From contig NZ_ATTE01000001.1 in NCBI RefSeq assembly GCF_000419525.1, positions 2,402,655 to 2,466,654 of the forward strand: a stretch of DNA of 64,000 bases, given 5' to 3'. Below the pieces are notes generated by a model. That model saw nothing but the letters and a program-made list of their open reading frames with translations, made no database searches and had not been told where the DNA came from. This DNA comes from Leucothrix mucor DSM 2157. Lineage in GTDB: Bacteria; Pseudomonadota; Gammaproteobacteria; Thiotrichales; Thiotrichaceae. The translations under genes and the position numbers were made by a program. This document shows positions 1 through 8,744 of this stretch, piece by piece (positions within the stretch are counted from its first letter, which is position 1; the number at the start of each line of letters is the position of its first letter).

Positions 1-345
1 CAGTACCTCAGCGCGCGGCACATCCCAATCCGGCTTTAAAATCTCATCGCCAAATAACAGAATATCCACATCCAGCGTACGCGAGGCAAACTTAATCCCA
101 TCGCGGGTACGCTTCTGCCGCTCTTCCAATTGCTTCAGGTAAGAGCGCAATTCCAGATAGCTCAGCGTGGTACTGAAGCCAGCTGAGAGGTTGATAAAAT
201 CATCCCCCTCAAAGCCTTCGGACTTCGACTCATAAGGCGTCGAAAATACAATATCCGGAAAGTCCTCACGCAACTGTAAGACACAGGCACTAATATTATG
301 GTCGCGATCAATATTGCTGCCGATATCTACAAATACCTGAGTCAT
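1..345 (-). CDS. folK: HPPK (folate biosynthesis), 3' end cut by window edge
   Basis: This is the N-terminal 115 residues of 2-amino-4-hydroxy-6-hydroxymethyldihydropteridine pyrophosphokinase, which transfers pyrophosphate from ATP to the pterin in tetrahydrofolate synthesis. I translated it by hand from the complement. It begins MTQVFVDIGSNID and contains the family signature RTLDVDILLFGDE, followed by a PRAE motif at the edge. There is no stop before base 1, so the gene continues outside the window. Its ATG (345-343) overlaps the folB stop in an ATGA, which indicates translational coupling. The folB-folK pair catalyses consecutive steps of one pathway. Confidence 0.93.
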   Translation of the reverse strand, partial: MTQVFVDIGSNIDRDHNISACVLQLREDFPDIVFSTPYESKSEGFEGDDFINLSAGFSTTLSYLELRSYLKQLEERQKRTRDGIKFASRTLDVDILLFGDEILKPDWDVPRAEVL

Positions 346-707
346 GAGACGATATCCTTTGCGTAGCGCTCGATAATAACGCCCACTTCACGGGACCCAT
401 TAACCGCGACTGGCTTACCGAGACTGACTTTCACCCACGGTAATTTCATTTCAGTTAATAGCAAAGCCGCAATGCGCTCAGCCAGTGTTTCCACCAGCTG
501 AAACTCGCTTTCTCTGGCAAAGGCCGCAACCAACTTAGCGCACTCTTTATAGTTGAGTGTGTAAGCAATATCATCGGTGTTAGCAGCTGGGCGATTATCC
601 CACCCCATCTCCAAATCGATGGTAATTTGCTGGCGAATTTTGCGCTCCCAGTCGTAAATACCGATGCAGGCATCAACTCGTAATTCACGAATATAAACAA
701 TATCCAT
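342..707 (-). CDS. folB: Dihydroneopterin aldolase
   Basis: About 121 residues, the usual length for FolB, which cleaves dihydroneopterin to 6-hydroxymethyl-dihydropterin and glycolaldehyde in folate synthesis. Visible family features are the N-terminal IYIRELRVDACIGIYDWE-like strand and helix (here DIVYIRELRVDACIG), the NYKE segment and the C-terminal VSLGKPVAV strand. I chose the ATG at 707 because AGGA lies seven bases upstream. A GTG at 710 is also in frame. The stop overlaps the folK start by ATGA. The parC stop lies 13 bases upstream on the same strand, so the two could be cotranscribed. Confidence 0.93.
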   Translation of the reverse strand: MDIVYIRELRVDACIGIYDWERKIRQQITIDLEMGWDNRPAANTDDIAYTLNYKECAKLVAAFARESEFQLVETLAERIAALLLTEMKLPWVKVSLGKPVAVNGSREVGVIIERYAKDIVS

Positions 708-720
708 CACAATTTCCTAG

Positions 721-2943
721 TTAAGCCTGCACTTCCAGACGTGATACGTTTTGGTAGCCTTTAGGTAATAACTTACCGCGACGACCTCGTTCACCAAGAT
801 ACTCTTTTAGCTCATCCTGCTGAATCACTTTATGCTGCTTGCCAGCATGTACCACGAGCTTAGCATCTGCCGAGACAACAACCATATCCTGCACAAATTC
901 CTCACCAGCTTTAAGCTTAGCCGATGGGATATTAATGATCTTATTTCCTTTACCGCGCGATAGCTGAGGAATCTCAGACATACTCACTGCCAGCAAATAG
1001 CCAGCCGAAGTCACTACCACGAGGTAATCTTTAACCGGCGCATCCAATCTGGCAGGCGCTAGTAGTTTCGCCCCTTTAGTTAGACTAACAACCGCTTTAC
1101 CGCTTTTAGTCCGGCTAATCAGGTCTTCGAATTTACAGATGAAGCCATAACCAAAGTTACTGGCCATCAGCAAATACTGTGACTCAGCCCCCATAATTAC
1201 CTGCTCAAAGCTGGCATTAGCCGGTGCACTGAAGTATCCACTTAAGGGGTCACCCTGTCCACGTGCCGATGGCAGCGTGTGTGCGGATAACGTATAACCA
1301 CGACCGGTACTGTCCATTAGCACCGCTTGCTGATTAGATCGGCCATGCGCGGAGGTCAGGAAACTATCGCCGGTTTTATAACTTAAGGCTTCAGGGTCGA
1401 TATCATGGCCTTTTGCCGCACGAATCCAGCCCATTTTTGATAATACAACAGTGACTGGCTCACTAGGCAATAGCGCGGTTTGATCCAATTGCTGAGCGGC
1501 TGAGCGCTCTTTTAACGGCGAACGACGATCATCGCCATACAGCTCTGCATCCTGCTTTAACTCGTCACGAATCAAGTTGGATAAAAGCTCTGGCGAATTC
1601 AGCAAGCTTTCCAGATAATCACGCTCATCTTCCAACTCATCCTGCTCAGCTTTTAGGGTGAACTCTTCCAGTTTAGCCAGATTACGCAAACGCAAATTCA
1701 GAATGGCTTCGGCTTGAATATCGCTAATACCAAAGCGCTCCATCATTATCGCTTTCGGCTCATCTTCATTTCGGATGATTTCAATCACTTCATCAATATT
1801 CAGATAAGCGACCAATAAACCTTCCAAGATATGCAAGCGGTCCATAACCTTTTCCAATCGCCATTCAAGACGACGGGTCACGGTTTGGCGACGGAACTCT
1901 AACCACTCCACCAACACTTCGCGTAGGTTTTTAACCCGCGGCCGACCATCAATCCCAATCATATTCATATTGACGCGGTAGCTACGCTCAAGGTCAGTAC
2001 TGGCAAATAAATGCAGCATTAGCTGATCTAAATCGACTCGATTGGAGCGCGGGGTAATCAGTAAGCGAGTTGGGCTTTCATGATCGGATTCGTCACGAAG
2101 GTCAGCCACCATTGGCAACTTTTTGGAACGCATTTGCTGAGCGATCTGCTCTAGAACTTTGCTACCAGAAGTCTGGTATGGCAGGTCGGTAATGACAATA
2201 TCCGAGCCTTCTCTATTCCAGCGCGCACGCATCCGCAGACTGCCATGGCCTTTCTCGTAAAGTGCAATCAGGTCTTGTCTGGGTGTAATCACTTCAGCAG
2301 CGGTCGGAAAATCTGGCCCCTGAATATGTTCGCACAAATCAGTGACATCAGCATCCGGCTCATCCAGCAAATGCAAACAAGCGTTCACCACTTCCCGCAA
2401 ATTGTGCGGTGGAATATCAGTAGCCATACCAACGGCAATACCGGAGCCACCGTTTAGCAGTACATTTGGCAAACGCGCAGGTAATAACGCAGGCTCCGTC
2501 AAAGTACCATCAAAGTTAGGTGTCCATTCTACCGTTCCCTGACCTAACTCTTGCAGCAGCACTTTGGCATAAGGCGTTAGGCGCGACTCGGTATAACGCA
2601 TCGCGGCAAAGGATTTCGGGTCATCCGAAGAGCCCCAGTTACCTTGCCCGTCGACCAGCGGATAGCGATAAGAAAATGGCTGAGCCATCAGAACCATCGC
2701 TTCGTAACAGGCGCTATCGCCATGCGGATGGAATTTACCCAATACGTCACCGACGGTACGGGCAGATTTTTTATGCTTGGAGCTAGCCGATAAGCCAAGC
2801 TCAGACATCGCATACACGATGCGTCGCTGTACCGGCTTTAAGCCATCGCCGATATGTGGCAAGGCGCGGTCTAAAATGACGTACATGGAGTAGTCCAGAT
2901 ACGCTTTTTCGGTATATTCCTGAAGTGCTAAAGTTTCACTCAT
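721..2943 (-). CDS. parC: DNA topoisomerase IV subunit A
   Basis: 740 residues, the normal ParC length. ParC forms the A2B2 topoisomerase IV with ParE and decatenates daughter chromosomes. The active-site tyrosine is Y117 in [12 protein letters not shown]. The winged-helix/quinolone region [12 protein letters not shown] gives S77 and E81 at the positions of E. coli S80 and E84, the residues of quinolone-sensitive enzymes. A long coiled coil with the [17 protein letters not shown] element follows, and then a beta-pinwheel C-terminal domain. parE is not in this window. The gene stands between the PolB-like gene upstream and folB downstream, all on the same strand. Confidence 0.97.
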   Translation of the reverse strand: MSETLALQEYTEKAYLDYSMYVILDRALPHIGDGLKPVQRRIVYAMSELGLSASSKHKKSARTVGDVLGKFHPHGDSACYEAMVLMAQPFSYRYPLVDGQGNWGSSDDPKSFAAMRYTESRLTPYAKVLLQELGQGTVEWTPNFDGTLTEPALLPARLPNVLLNGGSGIAVGMATDIPPHNLREVVNACLHLLDEPDADVTDLCEHIQGPDFPTAAEVITPRQDLIALYEKGHGSLRMRARWNREGSDIVITDLPYQTSGSKVLEQIAQQMRSKKLPMVADLRDESDHESPTRLLITPRSNRVDLDQLMLHLFASTDLERSYRVNMNMIGIDGRPRVKNLREVLVEWLEFRRQTVTRRLEWRLEKVMDRLHILEGLLVAYLNIDEVIEIIRNEDEPKAIMMERFGISDIQAEAILNLRLRNLAKLEEFTLKAEQDELEDERDYLESLLNSPELLSNLIRDELKQDAELYGDDRRSPLKERSAAQQLDQTALLPSEPVTVVLSKMGWIRAAKGHDIDPEALSYKTGDSFLTSAHGRSNQQAVLMDSTGRGYTLSAHTLPSARGQGDPLSGYFSAPANASFEQVIMGAESQYLLMASNFGYGFICKFEDLISRTKSGKAVVSLTKGAKLLAPARLDAPVKDYLVVVTSAGYLLAVSMSEIPQLSRGKGNKIINIPSAKLKAGEEFVQDMVVVSADAKLVVHAGKQHKVIQQDELKEYLGERGRRGKLLPKGYQNVSRLEVQA

Positions 2944-2970
2944 AGTCTGTCGGTCAATTCCGTTAAATTA

Positions 2971-3714
2971 TTATTGTTGGCTTAGCCAAAGATCGGCATA
3001 ACGCTGCAAATTTGCGTGGCCACTGGCCTGTAAATACTGGCTTAGCGCATCGTGTCGCGATTCAAGTTCAGCAGCTGACAACTGGCCCTGCTGATGCTGT
3101 AAGCGTAGATAAATCAAATAAGTATTTAGTGCATCAGCGGTACACGCCTCAGCAACTTTCTCTTGCTGTCCGGATTGGTACTGCTCTAATACCGTGGCCG
3201 CATCCAACCCTAAATTACCGGGCAAACCCAGTACTGTGGATAAGTCATCCAGAGAGACTTTTGCCGATGCTTGCTGTCGGGATAACTGGCTTTGCAAACC
3301 AGTGACATTTCCCCATAAAGCTGGGCAAGCAATGCCATGTTTGAGTAAGCGATACGTGAGTACTGGCAATACAAACTCGGTATCTCGCCAAGTCACGATA
3401 GCTTTTGATTTTTCCAGCAGCTTTGCCAAAGCGCTTAGCAGGTCTGCTTCCGAGGCACCCGAGGACTTGGAGCCGCTGGCTTGTGAATCCAATACCGAGC
3501 CCGCACGAAGAACCGTTTCCTGATTCGCTTCAAGCACTGAAATCGCCACAATGCGATGTTGCTGTAAAGGTAACAAGGCGGTGCCGGTCTGCTGATTCTG
3601 CAAATGCAGCATGGCTTTATACACACCACTTTCCGGCAAATCACCTAGATTATGAATCGCACGCCCTGCTTCCGCATCCGGAATGGTGGCGATATTAATA
3701 ACAATGGTACTCAT
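2971..3714 (-). CDS. PolB-type 3'-5' exonuclease homologue, catalytic acids apparently lost
   Basis: 247 residues resembling the predicted 3'-5' exonucleases related to the proofreading domain of DNA polymerase II (PF10108-like). The family pattern is visible in TIPDAEAGR (residues 10-18), AIVTWRDTEFVLPVLTYR (105-122), SLDDLSTVLGLPGNLGLD (154-171) and ADALNTYLIYLRL (193-205). From memory of the family, the ExoI motif should read D-I-E-T; here it is N7-I-A9-T. The ExoII motif should contain FDLPVL; here it is FVLPVL (V115). Only the ExoIII aspartate (D194) seems kept. It is probably a pseudoenzyme with a retained fold, perhaps binding nucleic acid. Its ATG overlaps the cysM stop (ATGA), so expression is coupled to cysM. 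Confidence 0.7.
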   Translation of the reverse strand: MSTIVINIATIPDAEAGRAIHNLGDLPESGVYKAMLHLQNQQTGTALLPLQQHRIVAISVLEANQETVLRAGSVLDSQASGSKSSGASEADLLSALAKLLEKSKAIVTWRDTEFVLPVLTYRLLKHGIACPALWGNVTGLQSQLSRQQASAKVSLDDLSTVLGLPGNLGLDAATVLEQYQSGQQEKVAEACTADALNTYLIYLRLQHQQGQLSAAELESRHDALSQYLQASGHANLQRYADLWLSQQ

Positions 3715-4604
3715 CCCGGAAAGACTCCTGTAGAGATGTAGCGATCTCCGCGATCACAAATAATGCAAACGATGGTGGCATTTTCAAGCTGCTGCGATAA
3801 TTTAAGCGCCGCCGCTACTGAGCCACCGGAGGATACGCCACAGAAAATCCCTTCTTCTGTCGCTAATCGACGCATGGTGTCTTCAGCTTCTGGCTGACTA
3901 ATATCAATCGTTTTATCAACGCGACTCGCTTCGAAGATTTCTGGCAAATAGGCGGCCGGCCAGCGGCGAATTCCCGGAATGGAATCGCTGTCAGTTGCAG
4001 GCTGCACGCCAACAATTTGCACATCTGAATTTTGTTCTTTCAGAAAACGCGAGGTACCCATAATAGTTCCGGTGGTCCCCATTGCGCTAACAAAGTGCGT
4101 GATTTCGCCATCAGTATCTCGCCAAATTTCGGGGCCAGTCGATTGATAATGAGCTAAAGGATTATCTTGGTTGGCAAACTGATTTAGCACCAAGCCTTCG
4201 CCATTTTCCTGCATTTTCAATGCCAGATCACGCGCACCTTCAATTCCTTCGGCAGCGCTCACGGAGATAATCTCAGCGCCATAGGCCTTCATTGACGCAC
4301 GACGCTCTTCGCTCATGCTTTCAGACATGATCAGCTTCATGCGATAGCCGCGAATCGCAGCAACCATGGCCAATGCAATGCCGGTATTGCCACTGGTGGC
4401 CTCAATCAAACTATCACCCGGCTTGATCGCTCCACGTGCTTCAGCCTGCTTGATCATGCTTAATGCCGCACGGTCTTTAACCGAACCACCAGGATTATTA
4501 CCCTCAAGCTTAGCCAGAATCGTGTTAGTGGTATTTCCCGGTAATCGCTGAAAACGCACTAAAGGCGTATTGCCAACCAATGTTTCAAGGCTTTTATAAT
4601 TCAT
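3711..4604 (-). CDS. cysM: Cysteine synthase B
   Basis: 297 residues of the PLP-dependent O-acetylserine (thiol)-lyase family, which makes cysteine from O-acetylserine and sulfide or thiosulfate. The PLP lysine is K43 in GGSVKDRAAL, and the cofactor-phosphate/substrate loop is TSGNTG at 70-75. The short length and the C-terminal EGIFCGVSSGGSVAAAL region fit CysM rather than CysK. CysM enzymes can accept thiosulfate, which would suit a sulfur oxidiser, but substrate preference cannot be read from sequence. Two bases separate it from acpS upstream, and its stop overlaps the next gene. Confidence 0.92.
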   Translation of the reverse strand: MNYKSLETLVGNTPLVRFQRLPGNTTNTILAKLEGNNPGGSVKDRAALSMIKQAEARGAIKPGDSLIEATSGNTGIALAMVAAIRGYRMKLIMSESMSEERRASMKAYGAEIISVSAAEGIEGARDLALKMQENGEGLVLNQFANQDNPLAHYQSTGPEIWRDTDGEITHFVSAMGTTGTIMGTSRFLKEQNSDVQIVGVQPATDSDSIPGIRRWPAAYLPEIFEASRVDKTIDISQPEAEDTMRRLATEEGIFCGVSSGGSVAAALKLSQQLENATIVCIICDRGDRYISTGVFPG

Positions 4605-4606
4605 TG

Positions 4607-4984
4607 TTATCCCTCCAAAACCACGTTCGCGACAGCATAATCCTGCTCATCGGACAGTGAAATAAATAGATTTTTTACGCCCAACTGCTCGGCCTTTTCC
4701 AAAGTCGTTCCGTGTAAACGTAAATGTGGCCGGCCATTTTCATCCAGATGAGTTTCGATTTCATTGAAATTCACCCCTTTGGCGATACCTGTTCCCAAGG
4801 CTTTAGATAAGGCCTCTTTGGCCGCATAGCGCTTGGCGAAATAAGCAAGTGGCTGACTGTGTTGTTGGTAGACTGCCATTTCATTGGTATGCAGAACGCG
4901 CGTAGCAAAACGCCCTTCATGGCGCTCCAAAACTCGCTTCACTCGTGATACCTGCACGATATCCACTCCGATTCCAACTATCAT
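4607..4984 (-). CDS. acpS: Holo-ACP synthase
   Basis: 125 residues, typical of AcpS, which moves phosphopantetheine from CoA to the serine of acyl carrier protein. It begins MIVGIGVDIVQVSRV with the metal-binding D8. The second signature is FAKRYAAKEALSKALG with the metal-binding glutamate in AAKEA. Upstream lies a 129-base gap to recO. In Pseudomonas and E. coli, pdxJ usually sits between recO and acpS; it is absent here. Confidence 0.95.
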   Translation of the reverse strand: MIVGIGVDIVQVSRVKRVLERHEGRFATRVLHTNEMAVYQQHSQPLAYFAKRYAAKEALSKALGTGIAKGVNFNEIETHLDENGRPHLRLHGTTLEKAEQLGVKNLFISLSDEQDYAVANVVLEG

Positions 4985-5113
4985 TCACCGCTCACCGGTT
5001 TTTATACAAGGTGCCGATTATCGCTTGTTTTTAAACGGATTGCCAAAGCCTGTCGCTTGAATTGGGATATTGTATTCAGGCAGAACGCCTTAGAAGTGAA
5101 ATGTCGCTGAGAC

Positions 5114-5809
5114 TTATCGAAGTTGTAGCAATTTTCGGCTATTAAATGGCTTACCGACAATACGTAACCAGAGACGATCTAAGAAACGTCGCAAGCTTTG
5201 CTGTTGCCCTAAACTCAGAGCCTCATCAGTACGCAGCGCCACTAAGAGCTCACCTTGAATAGGCACGCCTGACACTGCTTGGGAAGACTCAACGGAAGGC
5301 AATAAACCCGACCCCAGACTGTAGTGATAACTGTGCTCAGCAACTATTTCATGACCATGAACATCGTCATGCCATAAATTGACAGGATGGCCCAATGCTT
5401 CTAGTAATGACAATTCAAACTGCATCACTGCTGACATTGGCGCTTCTGCCTGAGTCAAGCCATGCACCGTGTGCTGATAATGTGTGAATAGCTGATCCAG
5501 ATTGCTATGCGGCTGAATCAACTTAAGAATTAACTCATTCAAGTACAAGCCGTACAACAAGTGACCGCCTGGCACCCGATGCCGGAATCGCTCATCAGTC
5601 TGCGTCAGACGGCTCATCTCACCACGGCCTTGCCAGTCCATTTGTAGCAACCTGAATGCCTGCAAATGACCACGCTGTACTTTGCCACGCAGCTTGGCTG
5701 GCCGACTCATACACGCAAAACGGCCCGCATCCTGAGTAAAAACGTCAACAATGACGCTAGTATCAGAATACGGGCGCGTGCGTAACACATAGCCCAACGA
5801 GCTCTGCAT
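5114..5809 (-). CDS. recO: DNA repair protein RecO
   Basis: 231 residues of the RecO family, which loads RecA on SSB-coated gaps together with RecR. The N-terminal OB fold is recognisable by GYVLRTRPYSDTSVIVDVFT and the following RGKVQRGHLQAFRLL. The C-terminal part is helical and lacks the four zinc-binding cysteines found in some homologues. The ATG overlaps the era stop by one base (TGATG), so the pair should be translationally coupled. The era-recO order is conserved across gammaproteobacteria. Confidence 0.93.
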   Translation of the reverse strand: MQSSLGYVLRTRPYSDTSVIVDVFTQDAGRFACMSRPAKLRGKVQRGHLQAFRLLQMDWQGRGEMSRLTQTDERFRHRVPGGHLLYGLYLNELILKLIQPHSNLDQLFTHYQHTVHGLTQAEAPMSAVMQFELSLLEALGHPVNLWHDDVHGHEIVAEHSYHYSLGSGLLPSVESSQAVSGVPIQGELLVALRTDEALSLGQQQSLRRFLDRLWLRIVGKPFNSRKLLQLR

Positions 5810-6702
5810 CAGCGGTTAGACATTATGCCAAGCTCTTGCAATAAGTGTGGGTTGTTTTGCCAATCTTCTTCCAGCTTAACCCATTGCTTAATAATGACTT
5901 TCTTATCAAGAAACTCTTCGATGGAGTGACGCGAGCCAGTACCAATTCGCTTTAAGGTCTCACCTTTCTTACCGATGATAATACCTTTCTGACTCTCACG
6001 AGCAACCCAAATGGTGGCATCAATTTCGACAAACTTCTCGGTCTCTTCAAAGCGCTCAATATTCACCGCAGTGAAATATGGCAATTCCTGGTGTAGGTTA
6101 ACAACCAATTGCTCACGAATCAGTTCAGCACAAATAGAGCGCACTGATTGGTCAGTAATGCTGTCTTCATCATGAATCCATTCGTCTTCTGGCATCACAT
6201 CAACTAATGCTTTAGTCAGTTGATCGATATTAATTTTGCTGGTCGCAGAACCGGGAATGATTTCTTTAAAGGCGTACTTCGCCGCTACTTTTTCCAAATA
6301 CGGGAATAAGCGCTCTTTTGGTGTCACCCGATCAACTTTATTGACCAGCAAGAAAACCGGCACATTCAAATGCTTAAGACGCTTTAATGCCAACTCATCT
6401 TCATCAGTCCACTTCAGTGCTTCAACTACCATCACTGCTGCGTCAATTGACTCCAGCGAGGCAACCGCTTCACTGTTCAGCGTCATGTTGAGCAAGTTTT
6501 TAGACTGCTGGTGAATACCGGGTGTATCAGTAAAGATTAGCTGATAATAATCTTCCGTTAAAATACCGCGAATATTTGTTCGGGTAGTTTGAGGCTTATT
6601 GGCAATCGCCGATATTTTATAGCCTACTAACAGATTCAAAAGAGTAGATTTACCGACATTTGGACGACCGACAATCGCAACATAACCGCAGCGCTTATTC
6701 AT
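5809..6702 (-). CDS. era: GTPase Era
   Basis: 297 residues. Era binds the 3' end of 16S rRNA and assists 30S subunit maturation. The G1 loop is GRPNVGKSTLLN near residue 12, G3 is DTPGIHQ and G4 is NKVDR. The C-terminal KH domain includes ESQKGIIIGKKGETLKRIG, which contains the GxxG RNA-binding loop. It overlaps the rnc stop by four bases, and RNase III also acts on rRNA, a classical functional pairing. Confidence 0.97.
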   Translation of the reverse strand: MNKRCGYVAIVGRPNVGKSTLLNLLVGYKISAIANKPQTTRTNIRGILTEDYYQLIFTDTPGIHQQSKNLLNMTLNSEAVASLESIDAAVMVVEALKWTDEDELALKRLKHLNVPVFLLVNKVDRVTPKERLFPYLEKVAAKYAFKEIIPGSATSKINIDQLTKALVDVMPEDEWIHDEDSITDQSVRSICAELIREQLVVNLHQELPYFTAVNIERFEETEKFVEIDATIWVARESQKGIIIGKKGETLKRIGTGSRHSIEEFLDKKVIIKQWVKLEEDWQNNPHLLQELGIMSNR

Positions 6703-7367
6703 TTAGATGTTACCTGTTTATAAGCCGATGCAGCGGATAGCTGCTCTGCTTTGCGGCGGCTAGTAGCGACGCCTTCTGTTTTAATCTTCAGACTTTCAAT
6801 TTTGCATTCAGTCGTAAAAGTTTGACGATGCGCATCACCTGTGGTGGAAATCAGAGAGTACTCTGGCAAATCCAGTCCGCGAGATTGCAAGAACTCCTGC
6901 AAGCGACTCTTAGGATCTTTTAGCTCATCTTCTTCAGGGAGATTCTTTAGGCGACTCCGGAACATCTGAAGCACAAAGTCTTTTGATGCTTCAATTCCAC
7001 GCTCAAGATACACGCTGGCAATCAGCGCTTCAAAAGCATCTGCTAAAGTAGATTTGCGACGGAAGCCACCGCTTTTGAGTTCACCACTGCCTAACTTCAA
7101 GTGGTCACCCAATTGTAGCTCAGCACCGATCTCGGACAGAACGTCCTCATTAACCAGAGAGGCGCGCAGACGACTAAGGTAGCCTTCAGACGCGCCCGGC
7201 ATTTGTTGGTAGAGTGCCTCGCTGATGATCACACCCAATATGCTATCACCCAGAAACTCCATCCGCTCGTTATGCTTACTGCTCGCACTGCGATGCGTCA
7301 TTGCGAGATTGAAGTGTGAGCTATCGAGAAACTCTTTACCCAGTAATGTTTTTAGTTTTGTTGCCAA
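6699..7367 (-). CDS. rnc: Ribonuclease III
   Basis: 222 residues with the catalytic signature NERMEFLGDSILG (33-45; E37 and D41 are metal-site acids). A C-terminal double-stranded RNA-binding domain starts near DPKSRLQEFLQSRGL (about 152). It cuts rRNA precursors and structured mRNAs. It lies between the DUF4845 gene and era, as in the lepA-lepB-rnc-era-recO operon of other gammaproteobacteria. Confidence 0.97.
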   Translation of the reverse strand: MATKLKTLLGKEFLDSSHFNLAMTHRSASSKHNERMEFLGDSILGVIISEALYQQMPGASEGYLSRLRASLVNEDVLSEIGAELQLGDHLKLGSGELKSGGFRRKSTLADAFEALIASVYLERGIEASKDFVLQMFRSRLKNLPEEDELKDPKSRLQEFLQSRGLDLPEYSLISTTGDAHRQTFTTECKIESLKIKTEGVATSRRKAEQLSAASAYKQVTSK

Positions 7368-7414
7368 TCGACTATCAATTCCTTTTCAGTCACCGGCATG
7401 AAACATTGCCGGCC

Positions 7415-7840
7415 TTATTGTTGTTTACCCAATGGTACCTGATACTTGTAATCCATCAAGAAAGACAAATTACCCATCCATGACTTGCGCACTTCATATT
7501 GTACGGCCAACTCACGCTGATTCGTTTTCTTTATCTTTACAATTTTAAACGGGTTTTCAGTGCCCGGCTTACCACTCTTTCCTGCGTAGTAGGCATCGCT
7601 CAAGCTATCCATACTATTCACATTCAAGTAGCGCTCAACCTTCGCCATAATCTCACGCTTATTTGCCCGCTCAATGCCCGGCTCAGACGCGATACTATTC
7701 ATTAGGCTGCGAACGGAGTTATATTCCAAGTAGTAAGGCCCCACTTTCAATCCCGCACTCACGATAACAATACCAATTGAAACCATGATCAACCAAGTGA
7801 TGAGTGTGGCACCTTGTTGGGCCTTCGGAGACTTTTTCAT
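7415..7840 (-). CDS. DUF4845 single-pass membrane protein
   Basis: 141 residues. A prepilin-like N-terminus (MKKSPKAQQGATLITWLI) runs into one hydrophobic segment at about residues 14-36, and the remainder is a soluble domain. This matches the DUF4845 family commonly encoded between lepB and rnc in Pseudomonas-type genomes, whose function is unknown. The resemblance to type IV pilin leaders (G before a hydrophobic stretch) is noted, but the usual glutamate at position 5 after the glycine is not obvious. It is probably inner-membrane anchored with the C-terminus in the periplasm. Confidence 0.8.
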   Translation of the reverse strand: MKKSPKAQQGATLITWLIMVSIGIVIVSAGLKVGPYYLEYNSVRSLMNSIASEPGIERANKREIMAKVERYLNVNSMDSLSDAYYAGKSGKPGTENPFKIVKIKKTNQRELAVQYEVRKSWMGNLSFLMDYKYQVPLGKQQ

Positions 7841-7951
7841 TATTATTATTCCAATGAGTCGCTGTTAGTTTAAATACAATTCAGCACTCATTGTCTGGTT
7901 TTGCGAGCCGCGCTGTCAATCTGAGGTGACAGGCGGCCAGTCCCATTTTGC

Positions 7952-8743
7952 TTACTTTAGCGAGGTTCCAATCCGTGAGAAATTGAAGCCATCACCGCCC
8001 TTTTGCCAGTTCCAATGCAACCAAACAAAAGCAGCCTTACCAACCAAGTTTTCTTCAGGCATATAACCCCAAAAACGGCTATCCGCACTGTTATCGCGGT
8101 TATCACCCATCATGAAGTAATGGCCTTCTGGTACAACCCACTCACCAGTGCGGCTTAAGCCAGGCTCTAAGATCACTTCATGCTTATGGTCAGCATCTGC
8201 AGATGGCAAGGTCTCGCGTAAGCGTGTTACTTCAATCTCACCAGAGCGAGCACTGTTATACGTGTATGGTTCCAGCATTTCCTCACCAACCAACTCACCA
8301 TTTAGCATTAACTTCTTATCAGAAGTCCACTCAATGCGATCGCCCGGTAAGCCAATCAAGCGCTTGATGTAGTTAATGGATGGATCTTCCGGATAACGGA
8401 AAACCACGACATCACCACGCTGAGGTGAGCCAGTTTCAATGATTTTCTTCTGGATAACTGGCAAACGAATACCGTAGGCATACTTCTGCACCAGAATGAA
8501 ATCGCCAATCTGCAGCGTTGGAATCATCGAGCCGGATGGAATCCGAAATGGCTCAACCACAAATGAACGCAGCACAACAACCACTAGCAACACAGGGAAG
8601 AAAGAGCGTGCATAATCGATCAGCATCGGCTCATTGCCGACATCACTCTTACGCCCCATCACGAAGCGATAAACAAACAAAATAATTCCGCAGACTAGCG
8701 TGGCGAATACCAGCCAGAACTCAAGACCAAACGTGAACTTCAT
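7952..8743 (-). CDS. lepB: Signal peptidase I
   Basis: 263 residues. LepB cleaves signal peptides of exported proteins at the periplasmic face of the inner membrane. There are two N-terminal membrane segments (about 6-26 and 47-62). The catalytic serine is S72 in RIPSGSMIPTL and the general-base lysine is K127 in INYIKRLIGLPGD; their 55-residue spacing equals that in the E. coli enzyme. The C-terminal box GDNRDNSADSRFWG is also present. It starts one base after lepA ends and should be co-transcribed with it. Confidence 0.97.
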   Translation of the reverse strand: MKFTFGLEFWLVFATLVCGIILFVYRFVMGRKSDVGNEPMLIDYARSFFPVLLVVVVLRSFVVEPFRIPSGSMIPTLQIGDFILVQKYAYGIRLPVIQKKIIETGSPQRGDVVVFRYPEDPSINYIKRLIGLPGDRIEWTSDKKLMLNGELVGEEMLEPYTYNSARSGEIEVTRLRETLPSADADHKHEVILEPGLSRTGEWVVPEGHYFMMGDNRDNSADSRFWGYMPEENLVGKAAFVWLHWNWQKGGDGFNFSRIGTSLK

Positions 8744-8744
8744 G

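Noticed and set aside
4985-5113. Possible remnant of pdxJ between recO and acpS
   Set aside because: The 129-base gap is too short and shows no PdxJ-like translation; the gene is simply absent from this position.
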